A stretch of 64,000 nucleotides of DNA from Collinsella aerofaciens (GCF_015558785.1 NZ_JADMOP010000005.1:97552-161551); one strand, 5' to 3'. Positions 24,901 through 33,499 are shown, counted from the first letter of the stretch. The notes: generated from the letters alone by a model not told the origin. Numbers and translations: made by a program.

Positions 24901-25477
24901 CGGGCTCGACCGTCCAGGTGATCGTCGCAACCTGATCGCCTTCGCCGGTTACGCGGAAGATGTCGCGCGTGACGCGGGCGACGTTTCCGCTTGTCTTGAG
25001 CTTGATTTTGTCCGTGCCGCCGGCAATGCCCTGGTAGCCCATGTCGAAGGCTGCATTCTTGGAAAGATCGAGGCCCGTCCCTTGCGCGGCGGCGCTGGCG
25101 TTCTGGAGCGCGCCGTCGGGGCCGACCTTAAAGTCGATGGAGTTCTGCGCGGTTCCGGCCTTGGCGTCGGCGGCAATGGTCCAGGTGTTCATGGCGTCGA
25201 TCTTCATGTTGGTGACATGGATGCCGTAGGCCGAATGATTGTCGATGGCGGTCGCGTCTTCTGAGGGGCCCTGAAGCGTGCCGTCGGCCTTGGCGACGAA
25301 GGGAATAACCGTCGGAACTTTGAACTCAACGTTGTCGATCTCGGTCCTGACCATTACCTTCGTGGTTCCAACGCGCCCGGCTGCCATAGCTGGCGTCGGG
25401 GCGGCGCCCATTGCGAGCGCGAGCCCTGTGCCCACGACGAGCGCTCTGACTCCGTTCATGTTCCTGGTGATGTCCAT
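24884..25477 (-). CDS. Secreted WxL-like surface protein
   Basis: 197 residues starting with ATG at 25477 after AAAGGAACG. A signal peptide (GVRALVVGTGLALAMG...AMA) is followed by a beta-rich domain: VMVRTEIDNVEFKVPTVIPF, FVAKADGTLQGPSEDAT and NHSAYGIHVTNMKI. The pattern 'IPF...DGT...N.S...V' resembles WxL/M-type surface-protein domains of gut Gram-positives, though no WxL motif itself is visible. It ends TITWTVEPGAHTA. It is followed by the LAQTG gene with a 17-base overlap. Likely extracellular and possibly complexed with the operon partners. Confidence 0.65.
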   Translation of the reverse strand: MDITRNMNGVRALVVGTGLALAMGAAPTPAMAAGRVGTTKVMVRTEIDNVEFKVPTVIPFVAKADGTLQGPSEDATAIDNHSAYGIHVTNMKIDAMNTWTIAADAKAGTAQNSIDFKVGPDGALQNASAAAQGTGLDLSKNAAFDMGYQGIAGGTDKIKLKTSGNVARVTRDIFRVTGEGDQVATITWTVEPGAHTA

Positions 25478-25566
25478 GGTCGTTCCTTTCTATTCGCCGC
25501 GGGCCGTCCCCGCGATGATTGGACGAATGCTGGTGAATTGCATGCGGTGCCGTGTCGGCCGGAAGG

Positions 25567-26075
25567 CTAGTTCTCGGTTTGCTCAACCCGTACCTTGACA
25601 CGTGTCGGATTGCCGTGGCTGTCGAGGGTCTTTGCATCGAGTGCCTGGATCTCGATGTACGCCTCGCCTTCTTTGATGTCGCCGGCGGGGCACGTCTCGA
25701 TTGTCTTGCCGGTCTCGACCACACCGGATTCGTACATGGTCTCGTCGTTTTGGATGACGCGGAATCGCTGGGGAAATTATTGTCTTGGACGTTTTGCACG
25801 TTGACGCGCAGCTTGCCGTCCTCCTGCAGCTGAGCGACCGGCGCGACCGAAATCGTCATCATGTTGTCGCGGACGATGGCGTCGAGCTCATCTTGGATTT
25901 CCTGGCGCGTTTTGCCCTCGGCCGTCGTAACCGAAGCGCCCGCCTCGGGTACGGGCTGCGACTGCCAAACGTATAGTCCTACGGCGACAAGGGCACAGAC
26001 GATGGCCAAGCAGGCAACGATGAGCTTCTTGCGACGACCCAGGCCTGCAAAGTGGGGTGGCTTCTTCGCGCTCAT
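25567..26075 (-). pseudogene. Membrane-anchored secreted protein gene, frameshifted in a G4 tract
   Basis: The first 102 residues run MSAKKPPHFAGLGRRKK, a membrane helix (LIVACLAIVCALVAVGLYVW) and an extracellular part ending VQNVQDNNFP. At 25770-25773 (GGGG on plus, CCCC in the coding sense) the frame breaks. Reading one base shifted restores RFRVIQNDETMYESG, IKEGEAYIEIQALDAK and VKVRVEQTEN to a TAG at 25567. The total of 509 bases is one short of a 170-codon gene. A fifth C would repair it, so this is a -1 indel: real inactivation, slippage control or an assembly error. ATG at 26075 overlaps the upstream stop (ATGA). Confidence 0.75.
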
Positions 26076-26368
26076 GCGGCATCCTTGGCGGTATAGACGC
26101 GCGCAAAGGTGGACGGGTCCGCTCCAAAGAGCATGTGAAGCATCAGACGGCGCGAGTAGACGAGCTCGTCGAAGTCGGGAGGGAGCTCGATGTCGTGGAT
26201 ATGCGCGATGTGGTGGGCGAGCGCCGAGAACGACTCGGGGTCGCAGATCACATCGGTGGTAACGTGGTAGACCGTCGTATCGGGGAATGCCTCTTCGTCG
26301 AAAGGCAGGAGATGGGGATCGTCGTCGACTTCGATGGCGATGCCGTACTGGGGCCAGTAATATGCCAT
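26072..26368 (-). CDS. 98-residue protein of unknown function
   Basis: Starts at ATG 26368 with GGGAGG upstream and is coupled by an ATGA overlap to the next gene. The N-terminal YYWPQYGIAIEVDDDPHLLP resembles the core strand of DUF559/AbiEi-like PD-(D/E)XK domains ('WP...I.EVD...H'). The protein is too short for a full domain and could be the C-terminal part of a once longer protein. The rest is helical with no further motif. It begins the surface-protein operon, but its role there is unclear. Confidence 0.55.
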   Translation of the reverse strand: MAYYWPQYGIAIEVDDDPHLLPFDEEAFPDTTVYHVTTDVICDPESFSALAHHIAHIHDIELPPDFDELVYSRRLMLHMLFGADPSTFARVYTAKDAA

Positions 26369-26388
26369 GGGAACCTCCCTGCTTCTGG

Positions 26389-26412
26389 GCCAAAACTTCT
26401 ATCGGTTTTGGC
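26389..26412. promoter_or_regulatory. Inverted repeat upstream of the surface-protein operon
   Basis: GCCAAAAC and GTTTTGGC (8-bp arms) are separated by 8 bases, ending 20 bases upstream of the start at 26368. The position fits an operator or a 5' leader hairpin of the minus-strand operon. Confidence 0.4.
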
Positions 26413-26713
26413 TGTCGACGCCGACCGTATCAGCCGCTACTTGACCAATTTCTGACCAAATGCTTGACGGATTGGCGTCTCCGCAGGTAAAAGGCGGCAA
26501 AAAATACTCCAACTTTTTTCGAGCGACAATCGCGCGGTCGGCGACGGCGGGGCCATATGTGTCAAAAGCATCGTCTGCCGAGGAAATCAAGCCGCTCGCC
26601 GAATTGCACGAACGTAAAAAACGCCAATTATGGAGACGGTCTCGAACACGTCGACGAAACGATGCGGTAACATCTCCCTGCAAACACTGTAGTTAGCTAA
26701 AGGGGGAGTTCGC
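26413..26713. other. Intergenic region between divergent operons, no supported gene
   Basis: No convincing ORF. TGACCAA occurs at 26442 and 26453, one helical turn apart, with a third partial TTGAC at 26464. A run AAAAAATACTCCAACTTTTTT lies near 26503-26523. The region must carry the promoters of the divergent surface-protein and FAD-oxidase operons. Confidence 0.35.
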
Positions 26714-28315
26714 GTGTCTGCAACCATCAAACCCTTCACCGACGAGTTCGAAGAGTATGGCCGCGATGAATCTCGCGCATCGGGCGAGGCCTCGAGCATC
26801 TCGTTTCCGACAACGGAAAACGAGGTCCGTGCCATTTTGGGAAAGCTCCATGCCGAGCGTGTTCCGGTAACGGTTCAGGGCGCCCGAACCGGCCTTGCCG
26901 CCGGCGCCGTGCCCCACGGCGGGCATATCCTCAATACTTCCCGTATGAATCGCTATTTGGGCCTTCGCCGCGATGAACAAGGCCAATTTCTGCTGCGCGT
27001 GGAGCCGGGCGTTGTGCTCTCGGAGCTGCGCAAGCAGCTGAGCAAGAAGGTGCTGCCGACCGCTGGTTGGGACCAGGCATCGCTTGAAGCCTACGAGGAG
27101 TTCCAAGAGGCTCCCGAGCAGTTTTTTCCCACCGATCCCACCGAGGCGTCTGCCTGTCTGGGCGGCATGGCGGCATGTAACGCCTCCGGTGCCCGCAGCT
27201 ACGCCTACGGCCCCATGCGCCCACATATCACGGGACTCCACGTCGTGCTGGCTGATGGCGATTTGCTTGAGCTTCGGCGCGGCGAGGCTTTTGCCCAGGG
27301 CCGCCACCTGTCGCTCGTGACGGCAGCGGGCCGTACACTCGAGCTCGATCTTCCCGGCTATACCATGCCCAAGACAAAAAATGCTTCGGGCTATTTCGTT
27401 GCTGACGATATGGATGCCATCGATCTGTTTATCGGTGCGTGTGGCACAATCGGCGTCATCACCGAACTCGAGATTGCCCTGCAGGTGGCACCCGCGGTCG
27501 TTTGGGGCGTGAGCTGCTTCTTCGACAGCGAAGACAAGGCCGTGTCCTTCACCGATTCTGTGCGTCCCGTCCTGTCCCATGCGGCTGCCATCGAGTACTT
27601 CGATGCTGGCGCCCTGGATATTCTACGTCGCCAGCGCGAGCAGTCGACGGCGTTTGCCTCGCTGCCTGCGCTCGACAAAGACGCCAAGGTCTGTGTCTAC
27701 GTGGAGCTCGACTGCGACGACGAAGCCCAGGCGACTGAGGAGCTGTATCACTTGGGGTGGGTACTGGAGCTTGCGGGCGGCAGTGACGATGCGACATGGG
27801 TCGCGCGCACCGAGGTCGATCGCGAGTGTCAGCGATTCTTCCGCCATGCGGTGCCCGAGAGCGTCAACATGCTCATCGACGAGCGCCGCCGCATGGATCC
27901 CACCATCACCAAACTGGGTTCGGACATGTCGGTGCCCAACGCGCACTTGGCCGATGTTATCGCCCTCTATCGCCGCACGCTGGCGGAAAGTGGGCTTGAA
28001 TCTGCCGCCTGGGGGCATATCGGTAACAACCATCTGCATGTGAACATTCTGCCGCGCGATGCACAGGATTATCGCCGCGGCGGAGAACTCTTTGCCCAGT
28101 GGGCTTCCGAGGTCACGGCCATGGGCGGTGCCGTCTCCGCAGAACACGGCGTCGGCAAGATCAAGGCGGGCTTCTTGGAGACGATGTACGGTCACGAGGC
28201 CATGGTCGAGTCGGCGCGGCTCAAGCTCCAGCTCGATCCTGCCGGGCAGCTGGGTCGCGGTAACCTGTTTTCGGAGAAGCTCTTGGATGAGCTCGTCCAG
28301 AAAGGGGGCGCGTGA
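26714..28315 (+). CDS. FAD-linked oxidase, lactate-dehydrogenase-like (LctD/GlcD family)
   Basis: 533 residues from a GTG after AAGGGGGAG. The N-terminal FAD-binding (PCMH) domain shows VPVTVQGARTGLAAGAVP near 55 and CLGGMAACNASGARSYAYG near 150. The C-terminal FAD-oxidase domain has WGHIGNNHLHVNILP and the HGVGKIKAGFL motif. Family members oxidise D-lactate or glycolate. Directly downstream are EtfB and a ferredoxin-fused EtfA, the arrangement of the Acetobacterium LctBCD complex, in which lactate oxidation by NAD is driven by electron confurcation with reduced ferredoxin. The D/L specificity is not visible. Confidence 0.85.
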   Translation: MSATIKPFTDEFEEYGRDESRASGEASSISFPTTENEVRAILGKLHAERVPVTVQGARTGLAAGAVPHGGHILNTSRMNRYLGLRRDEQGQFLLRVEPGVVLSELRKQLSKKVLPTAGWDQASLEAYEEFQEAPEQFFPTDPTEASACLGGMAACNASGARSYAYGPMRPHITGLHVVLADGDLLELRRGEAFAQGRHLSLVTAAGRTLELDLPGYTMPKTKNASGYFVADDMDAIDLFIGACGTIGVITELEIALQVAPAVVWGVSCFFDSEDKAVSFTDSVRPVLSHAAAIEYFDAGALDILRRQREQSTAFASLPALDKDAKVCVYVELDCDDEAQATEELYHLGWVLELAGGSDDATWVARTEVDRECQRFFRHAVPESVNMLIDERRRMDPTITKLGSDMSVPNAHLADVIALYRRTLAESGLESAAWGHIGNNHLHVNILPRDAQDYRRGGELFAQWASEVTAMGGAVSAEHGVGKIKAGFLETMYGHEAMVESARLKLQLDPAGQLGRGNLFSEKLLDELVQKGGA

Positions 28316-28317
28316 AG

Positions 28318-29133
28318 ATGAGCGATTTCCATATGGTGGTGTGCGTCAAGGCCGTGCCGGGCAGCACCGAGGTCAAGATGGACCCCAAGACCAATACCAT
28401 CGTGCGCGATGGCAAGCAGGCGGTCATTAATCCCTTTGATGCGAGCGCTTTGGAATGCGCGCTGGCGCTGAAGGACGACTTTATCGGCTTTGGCATGGAC
28501 GTGCGCGTGACGGTGGTGTCGATGGGCATCCCCGCGACCGAATCGCTGCTGCGCGACTGCATCGCTCGAGGCGCCGACGACGCGCTGCTGCTGACCGACC
28601 GAGCCTTTGCGGGCGCCGATACCCTGGCAACCACCTATGCCCTCAAGTGCGGCATCGAAGCGCTCGACGAGGACTTCGACCTGCTCATCTGCGGCAAGAT
28701 GGCGGTGGATGGCGATACGGCCCAGATTGGCCCCGAGCTTGCCGGCGCCTTTGAGATTCCCTGCGTGACCGATGTGAGCTGCGTGCAGAGCGCAGATTTT
28801 ACGACGTGCGGTGCGCTTTCGCTCGTTCACGGTTGCGATGCCGGCGAGGAGACGGTCTATCTTGAGATGCCGTGCGCGATGACGACTGCCAAGGAGATTG
28901 GCCAGTTGCGTATGCCGAGTATTGCCGGTATTCGCGCGGCGGAGGAGGCGGACGTGCGCGTGGTCAGTGCCGCCGACGTGAACGCCGACCCCGCGCGTTG
29001 CGGTCTTGCCGGGTCGCCGACACAGGTCGTGCGCTCGTTTGTGCCCGACCGTGACCAAACGTGCGAGGCCGTTGAGGGGACGGCGTCCGAGCAGGCGGCA
29101 AAGCTTGCCAAGATTATCGAGGGGATGGCATAG
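28318..29133 (+). CDS. Electron transfer flavoprotein beta subunit
   Basis: 271 residues. MVVCVKAVPGSTEVKMDPKT opens the typical EtfB N-terminus; INPFDASALECALALKD and GKMAVDGDTAQIGPELAG are the conserved dinucleotide-binding segments. EtfB binds FAD (bifurcating type) or AMP and pairs with EtfA. The start at 28318 is preferred because the GGGGG ribosome site then has a 10-base spacing; a GTG at 28312 is possible. It abuts EtfA with no gap and follows the FAD oxidase by 2 bases, so all three are one operon. Confidence 0.9.
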   Translation: MSDFHMVVCVKAVPGSTEVKMDPKTNTIVRDGKQAVINPFDASALECALALKDDFIGFGMDVRVTVVSMGIPATESLLRDCIARGADDALLLTDRAFAGADTLATTYALKCGIEALDEDFDLLICGKMAVDGDTAQIGPELAGAFEIPCVTDVSCVQSADFTTCGALSLVHGCDAGEETVYLEMPCAMTTAKEIGQLRMPSIAGIRAAEEADVRVVSAADVNADPARCGLAGSPTQVVRSFVPDRDQTCEAVEGTASEQAAKLAKIIEGMA

Positions 29134-30339
29134 ATGAGCGGACTGATTATCGATAGCGAAGCCTGTATCGGCTGCGGTCGCTGCGTTCGCGCCTGTGCCT
29201 CGGGCGGCATCGTAGTGGAAGGCGAGCGACCCAGCCGATGCGCCCGCGTAACCGACGGCTGCATCCTATGCGGTGGGTGCGTCGACGCCTGCCCTGTCAA
29301 CGCTATCTCGATCGAGCGTGACGAGGCCGCTGGTGCGTTGGACCTTGATGCATATCGAGACATTTGGGTATTCGCGCAGACCGACGAGCACAATACGGTG
29401 ACTCCCGTTGCCTATGAGCTTATGGGCAAGGGCCGCGAGCTTGCCGATGCTCGCGACTGCCGTCTGGTGGCACTGATCGGTATGGGTCCCGAGGGTTCTC
29501 TCGGCGACCTGGAGCATCTGGTTTGCGCGGGCGCCGACGAAGTCCTGGCCTGTCGCGACGAGCGCCTGCGCCAAAACGATGCGGAGGTCTACGCCCGCTT
29601 GATCTGCGATTTGGTAGCCGAACGCAAACCCGAGGCCATCCTATACGGTGCGACCGCTTTTGGCCGCGAACTGGCACCCGGCGTTGCTGTGCGCTTGCAG
29701 ACGGGCCTTACGGCTGACTGCACCGTACTTTCGATGGATACGGAGACGGGACTGCTGCAACAGACGCGTCCGGCGTTTGGCGGCAACCTGATGGCCACCA
29801 TCGTCTGCCCCAATCATCGTCCCCAGATGGCAACAGTTCGTCCCGGCATCTTTAAGGCGCCCGACTTTGACTACGGCCGCTCCGGCACGATTACCCAGAT
29901 ATCGCTTGCGGATGATGCTAAGGCTCGTGTCGAGATCTCGATTCCCGCCGAGGAGTGGGGGCAGCAGGCCTCGATCGCCGATGCCGAGCGCTTGGTCGTG
30001 GTGGGCCGCGGCATTGGCTCCAAGAAGAATCTGCCCCTGATGCGAAGGCTCGCCGAGGCTCTGGGAGCCGAGCTTGGTTGCACGCGACCTGTCGTGGAGG
30101 CCGGCTGGTTGGAGTATCGCCATCAGATTGGCCAGACCGGCGTATCGGTTTCGCCCAAGCTTCTCGTGAGTATCGGTGTTTCGGGCGCCATCCAGCATCT
30201 TGCCGGCATCGGTGGGGCAGAGTGCATTATCGCCATCAACGAGGACCCGGATGCCCCCATTTTTGGTGCTGCCCAGTACAAGGTTGTTGGGGACGCCGCC
30301 GAGGTCGTCGAGGAGCTGCTGGCCCAGCTTGAGCGCTAG
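29134..30339 (+). CDS. Electron transfer flavoprotein alpha subunit with N-terminal 2[4Fe-4S] ferredoxin domain
   Basis: 401 residues. Residues 1-70 hold two ferredoxin clusters (CIGCGRCVRAC and CILCGGCVDACP). The EtfA domains follow, with AILYGATAFGRELAPGVAVRL and the C-terminal FAD-binding SPKLLVSIGVSGAIQHLAG...IAINEDPDAPIF. Ferredoxin-fused EtfA is typical of bifurcating/confurcating Etf complexes, where the clusters exchange electrons with ferredoxin. It completes the FAD oxidase-EtfB-EtfA operon. Its stop overlaps by 4 bases the convergent HD-domain gene. Confidence 0.9.
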   Translation: MSGLIIDSEACIGCGRCVRACASGGIVVEGERPSRCARVTDGCILCGGCVDACPVNAISIERDEAAGALDLDAYRDIWVFAQTDEHNTVTPVAYELMGKGRELADARDCRLVALIGMGPEGSLGDLEHLVCAGADEVLACRDERLRQNDAEVYARLICDLVAERKPEAILYGATAFGRELAPGVAVRLQTGLTADCTVLSMDTETGLLQQTRPAFGGNLMATIVCPNHRPQMATVRPGIFKAPDFDYGRSGTITQISLADDAKARVEISIPAEEWGQQASIADAERLVVVGRGIGSKKNLPLMRRLAEALGAELGCTRPVVEAGWLEYRHQIGQTGVSVSPKLLVSIGVSGAIQHLAGIGGAECIIAINEDPDAPIFGAAQYKVVGDAAEVVEELLAQLER

Positions 30340-31148
30340 GCGCGCGCCAGCCAGTCGCGCATCTCGTCCTTTAGGCACTCCCAGGTCGCTTGCGTGGTGG
30401 GATTGGTAAAGGGGCGCATAATGCCAAAGGGTGCGTCGAGCAGGCGGTAGATATCGCCCTGTTCGCGCGCCAGCGCGCGGCTTGCTGGATAGACGAGCTC
30501 AAACATAAAGCAGATGAGCCCCACCAGGTAGTCCGCCGGCTCGTTGCGCTCGTCGCGCGCGACGCACCGATGCTCGTCAAAGGCGGCAAGCGTCGGTACC
30601 GAAAAGCGACTTGCTAGAAACGCGTCCTCATCCACTTTGAGGATGGTGTCGACGGTGCTGTCGGCGATGGTGCGCATAATGTCGATCTTGTCACCATCGC
30701 GCACGATATCGCAGAAGCACCGTGTACGCTCGTCGAGTTGTGCCGGCAGGCGAAAGTCGCTGTGATAGGCGATGCTCGCTCGGATGAGCTCGTCATGCGC
30801 ACCGGTTTCGATAAAGTCACGGATGTTTGTCGTGGCGGGTGCATCGGCGGGATTCTCGCCAAAGAGGACCTCGATGCCCAGCGCCGCATGGCTCATGCTC
30901 TCGGCGTCCTTAAAGGTGTCCCAGCGTCGCAGCTGCTCAAAGCGGCCCATATCGTGTAGCAGGCCGCAAAGCCATGCCAGGTCAATATCTTCTGACGACC
31001 AGCCCTGCTCGCGCGCTACGGCATCGCATGCCTCGGCCACGTGGTACGTATGCTCGATTTTGAGCGCGATGCGTGGGTTGGTGGCGTCGTAGGCATCGGT
31101 GTAGCTTTTGAAGGCCGCGCGCGCCCGGTCTCGATCGATAGCTGTCAT
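30336..31148 (-). CDS. HD-domain phosphohydrolase
   Basis: 270 residues. The HD motif is present as HTYHVAEACDAVAR, then GLLHDMGRFEQ (HD pair), with more His and Asp residues in CDIVRDGDKIDIMRTI (conserved D). HD enzymes hydrolyse phosphoester bonds of nucleotides or second messengers; the substrate cannot be read here. ATG at 31148 follows AGGAAG. The gene is transcribed alone and is convergent, with slight overlap, with EtfA. Similar proteins are widespread in gut Firmicutes and actinobacteria. Confidence 0.85.
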   Translation of the reverse strand: MTAIDRDRARAAFKSYTDAYDATNPRIALKIEHTYHVAEACDAVAREQGWSSEDIDLAWLCGLLHDMGRFEQLRRWDTFKDAESMSHAALGIEVLFGENPADAPATTNIRDFIETGAHDELIRASIAYHSDFRLPAQLDERTRCFCDIVRDGDKIDIMRTIADSTVDTILKVDEDAFLASRFSVPTLAAFDEHRCVARDERNEPADYLVGLICFMFELVYPASRALAREQGDIYRLLDAPFGIMRPFTNPTTQATWECLKDEMRDWLARA

Positions 31149-31274
31149 AATGACTTCCTAAAAAGTTGTGTCTTTCGATCCGGTGGCAATTGTAGGTGAA
31201 CTCGGTTGCTGTCGGATGATGATTCTGCCGTATCGCTACATGCGGCTCGGAGACCTTGTCAGGGTGAGAAGCGT

Positions 31275-31967
31275 ATGGTGCTCAAAATCGTTAGAACCGT
31301 CTGGCCGGTGATGCTTACCTATGTTGCAATAGGCGCGCCGTGCGGAATGATCATGGGGCAGACGGGAATGGAGCCCTGGATGGTCTTTGCTCTGAGCAGC
31401 ACGTTTGTGACGGGCAGCGGGCAGTTTATGATCTGCAACCTGTGGCTGGCGGGTGTGCCTGCAGCATCGATCGTCGCGAGCGTCGCCGCCGTCTCCTCGC
31501 GTTTTGCGCTTTACTCGGCATCGATCGCGCCGCATCTGACGGGTGCCTCGAAGTGTCAGACGCTGGCTGTTGCCGCGACACTTACCGAGGAGGCATACGG
31601 CATCTCGCTTGCCAAGTTGGTTGAAGGGGAGGATTGGGGCCCGCGTGAGTCCTTCGTGCTCAACGTGATCCTTATCGCAACATGGGGCGTTTCGTGTACG
31701 ACGGGCGCCATCGTCGGCGCCGTTGTCGATGTTCCCACCGCCATTGCAGCCTTTGTCTGCACCTCACTCTTTATCTGCCTGCTCTTTTCGCAGCGGCTGT
31801 CGCGCGGCAATGTCGTGGCTGCTGTTATGGCTGCGGTGTCTGTCGCCATATGCAAGTTCTTGGGCCTCACGAATATTGCCGTGCCGGCAAGCGTCGTGGC
31901 CGGCATTGCCATTGCGTTGGCGTGCGATGCTGTATTTGACGGAAGAGGTGCCCGCGATGCCCGTTAA
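31275..31967 (+). CDS. azlC: AzlC-family branched-chain amino-acid exporter subunit
   Basis: 230 residues, strongly hydrophobic with about six membrane segments. VTGSGQFMICNLWLAGVPA and VSSRFALYSASIAPHL are the conserved AzlC segments. AzlC and AzlD together export branched-chain amino acids and their analogues. I start at ATG 31275 (AGGGTGAG upstream) instead of 31206. The stop overlaps the start of azlD by 11 bases, the usual arrangement of the pair. Confidence 0.88.
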   Translation: MVLKIVRTVWPVMLTYVAIGAPCGMIMGQTGMEPWMVFALSSTFVTGSGQFMICNLWLAGVPAASIVASVAAVSSRFALYSASIAPHLTGASKCQTLAVAATLTEEAYGISLAKLVEGEDWGPRESFVLNVILIATWGVSCTTGAIVGAVVDVPTAIAAFVCTSLFICLLFSQRLSRGNVVAAVMAAVSVAICKFLGLTNIAVPASVVAGIAIALACDAVFDGRGARDAR

Positions 31968-32280
31968 CGAGTTCTTGGTTCTGTGGCTGTCGTCGTGGGC
32001 TGCTATCGCGTTCTTTCGCATCGCGCCGGCGTTCGCCTTGCGCGGGCGGACCCTGTCGCCCCGTATTACCGAGGCCCTGGGCTATATCCCGCCCGCTGCC
32101 TTTGCCGCGCTGGTCGCCAACGACTTGGTGAGCCCCGGCGCGTTCGACGCGGGACTCTGGCCTGCCTTGGTTCCCTGGATTGCGGCCGCCGGCGTCGTGG
32201 TCGTGGCGGTCAAGACAAAATCGATGCTGTGGTGCTGCGTCTCGGGCATCGTACTCTATATCGTCTTGAGCCTTATATAG
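31957..32280 (+). CDS. azlD: AzlD-family branched-chain amino-acid exporter subunit
   Basis: 107 residues, four membrane segments (EFLVLWLSSWAAIAFFRIAP, then YIPPAAFAALVANDLV, WIAAAGVVVVAVKT and CCVSGIVLYIVLSLI). Size and the PRITEALGYIPPAAFAALV segment match AzlD. It begins inside the end of azlC (ATG 31957), so the two are co-translated. The gap to the next gene (32281-32430) contains TGGTACCATGGTCA near 32357, a possible operator for the KdgT gene. Confidence 0.85.
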   Translation: MPVNEFLVLWLSSWAAIAFFRIAPAFALRGRTLSPRITEALGYIPPAAFAALVANDLVSPGAFDAGLWPALVPWIAAAGVVVVAVKTKSMLWCCVSGIVLYIVLSLI

Positions 32281-32430
32281 GGGTGGCGTCGCGGGCGCCG
32301 AATCTCGTTCCATCCCAACTTGTCGAATTTTTCACCGAGCTGGTCTATTTCTTCTGGTACCATGGTCAAACTTTACTGTAGCAAAGCATGACGTGGGCTT
32401 TTGTTCCGCGTCAGCGGAAATGGGGGTTTC

Positions 32431-33453
32431 ATGGCACAGGAAGCGACTGCCAACGAGCAAAAGAAATTCAAGGTTCCGCGCATCCCGGGCGACATCATGA
32501 TCTATCCGATGATCGTCGGTCTTTTGCTCAACACCTTCTGCCCGCAGGTTTTTGAGATCGGCGGCTTCTTTACGGCTGCCTGCCGCGGTGGCTCCAATAC
32601 CATCGTCGCCGCGATCCTGCTGTTCGTGGGCGCCGGCATCAGCTTTAAGTCCACGCCGGGCGCCATCAAGACCGGTATCGTCGTGCTGATTCCCAAGCTG
32701 GTCGTCGCAGCGGCTCTCGGCCTAGGCGTGGCATATTTCTTTAACGACAACTTCCTGGGTCTGAGCTCCGTGTCTATCATCGGCGGCATTACGTTTTGCA
32801 ACATGGCGCTCTATACGGGCATCATGGGCGAGTTCGGCGATGAGTCCGAGCAGGGCGCCGTCGGTATCCTGTTCTTTACGGCCGGCCCCGCCGTCACGAT
32901 GATCATCCTTGGTGTTTCGGGTCTTGCCAACATCCCTGTCGGTACTATCATCGGCTCCATTTTGCCGCTCGTTATCGGCATGGTTCTGGGCAACCTGTTC
33001 CCGTTTATCAAGAACCTGCTGGTTCCCGGTTCCAACCCTGCGATTGCCGTCATCGGATTTCAGCTTGGCGCGTCCATGAGCCTGTCGAGCTTTATCACCG
33101 GCGGTATTTCCGGCATCTTGCTGGGCCTTGTCACGCTGTTTGTCGTCGGTCCCATCACCTTTGCGTTCGAGCGCCTGTGCGGTGGTAACGGCAAGGCTGC
33201 CGTGGCTTGTTCCACCATCGCCGGCACGGCTATGACCACGCCGGTTGCTCTCGCCGAGGTCGCGCCGCGCTACGCCGAGCTTGCGCCCACCGCGTACGCC
33301 CAGATCGCCACTGCCGTTATCATCACGGCAATCATGGCTCCGATTCTGACCGGCTGGGTCGACAAGAAGTTCTGTCAGGGCAAGGAGGACCTGTCGCCTG
33401 CCGGTGTCGAGGCCATCGAGGAGGCCGTCGCGACCGACATCGATGGCGAGTAA
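32431..33453 (+). CDS. kdgT: 2-keto-3-deoxygluconate permease (KdgT family)
   Basis: 340 residues with about ten hydrophobic segments. FKVPRIPGDIMIYPMIVGLL and GSNTIVAAILLFVGAGISFK, followed by GGITFCNMALYTGIMGEFGD, match the KdgT family, which imports 2-keto-3-deoxygluconate (a pectin or uronate breakdown product) with protons. Start at 32431 follows GGGGG; the frame extends 10 codons upstream without support. No uronate catabolism genes are near, so the substrate may differ. Confidence 0.85.
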   Translation: MAQEATANEQKKFKVPRIPGDIMIYPMIVGLLLNTFCPQVFEIGGFFTAACRGGSNTIVAAILLFVGAGISFKSTPGAIKTGIVVLIPKLVVAAALGLGVAYFFNDNFLGLSSVSIIGGITFCNMALYTGIMGEFGDESEQGAVGILFFTAGPAVTMIILGVSGLANIPVGTIIGSILPLVIGMVLGNLFPFIKNLLVPGSNPAIAVIGFQLGASMSLSSFITGGISGILLGLVTLFVVGPITFAFERLCGGNGKAAVACSTIAGTAMTTPVALAEVAPRYAELAPTAYAQIATAVIITAIMAPILTGWVDKKFCQGKEDLSPAGVEAIEEAVATDIDGE

Positions 33454-33499
33454 CGGCCGTTACCGATAATTGATTCCGGCGTGCAATTCGCGCCGTCCG

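Noticed and set aside
25326..26393. 355-codon minus-strand frame
   Set aside because: It joins out-of-frame translation of the 98-residue gene with the first part of the frameshifted gene and then antisense-like sequence; the two real genes explain the region better.
26460..26696. 78-codon plus-strand ORF in the divergent gap
   Set aside because: No ribosome site, no recognisable domain; kept as intergenic, though a conserved element cannot be excluded.
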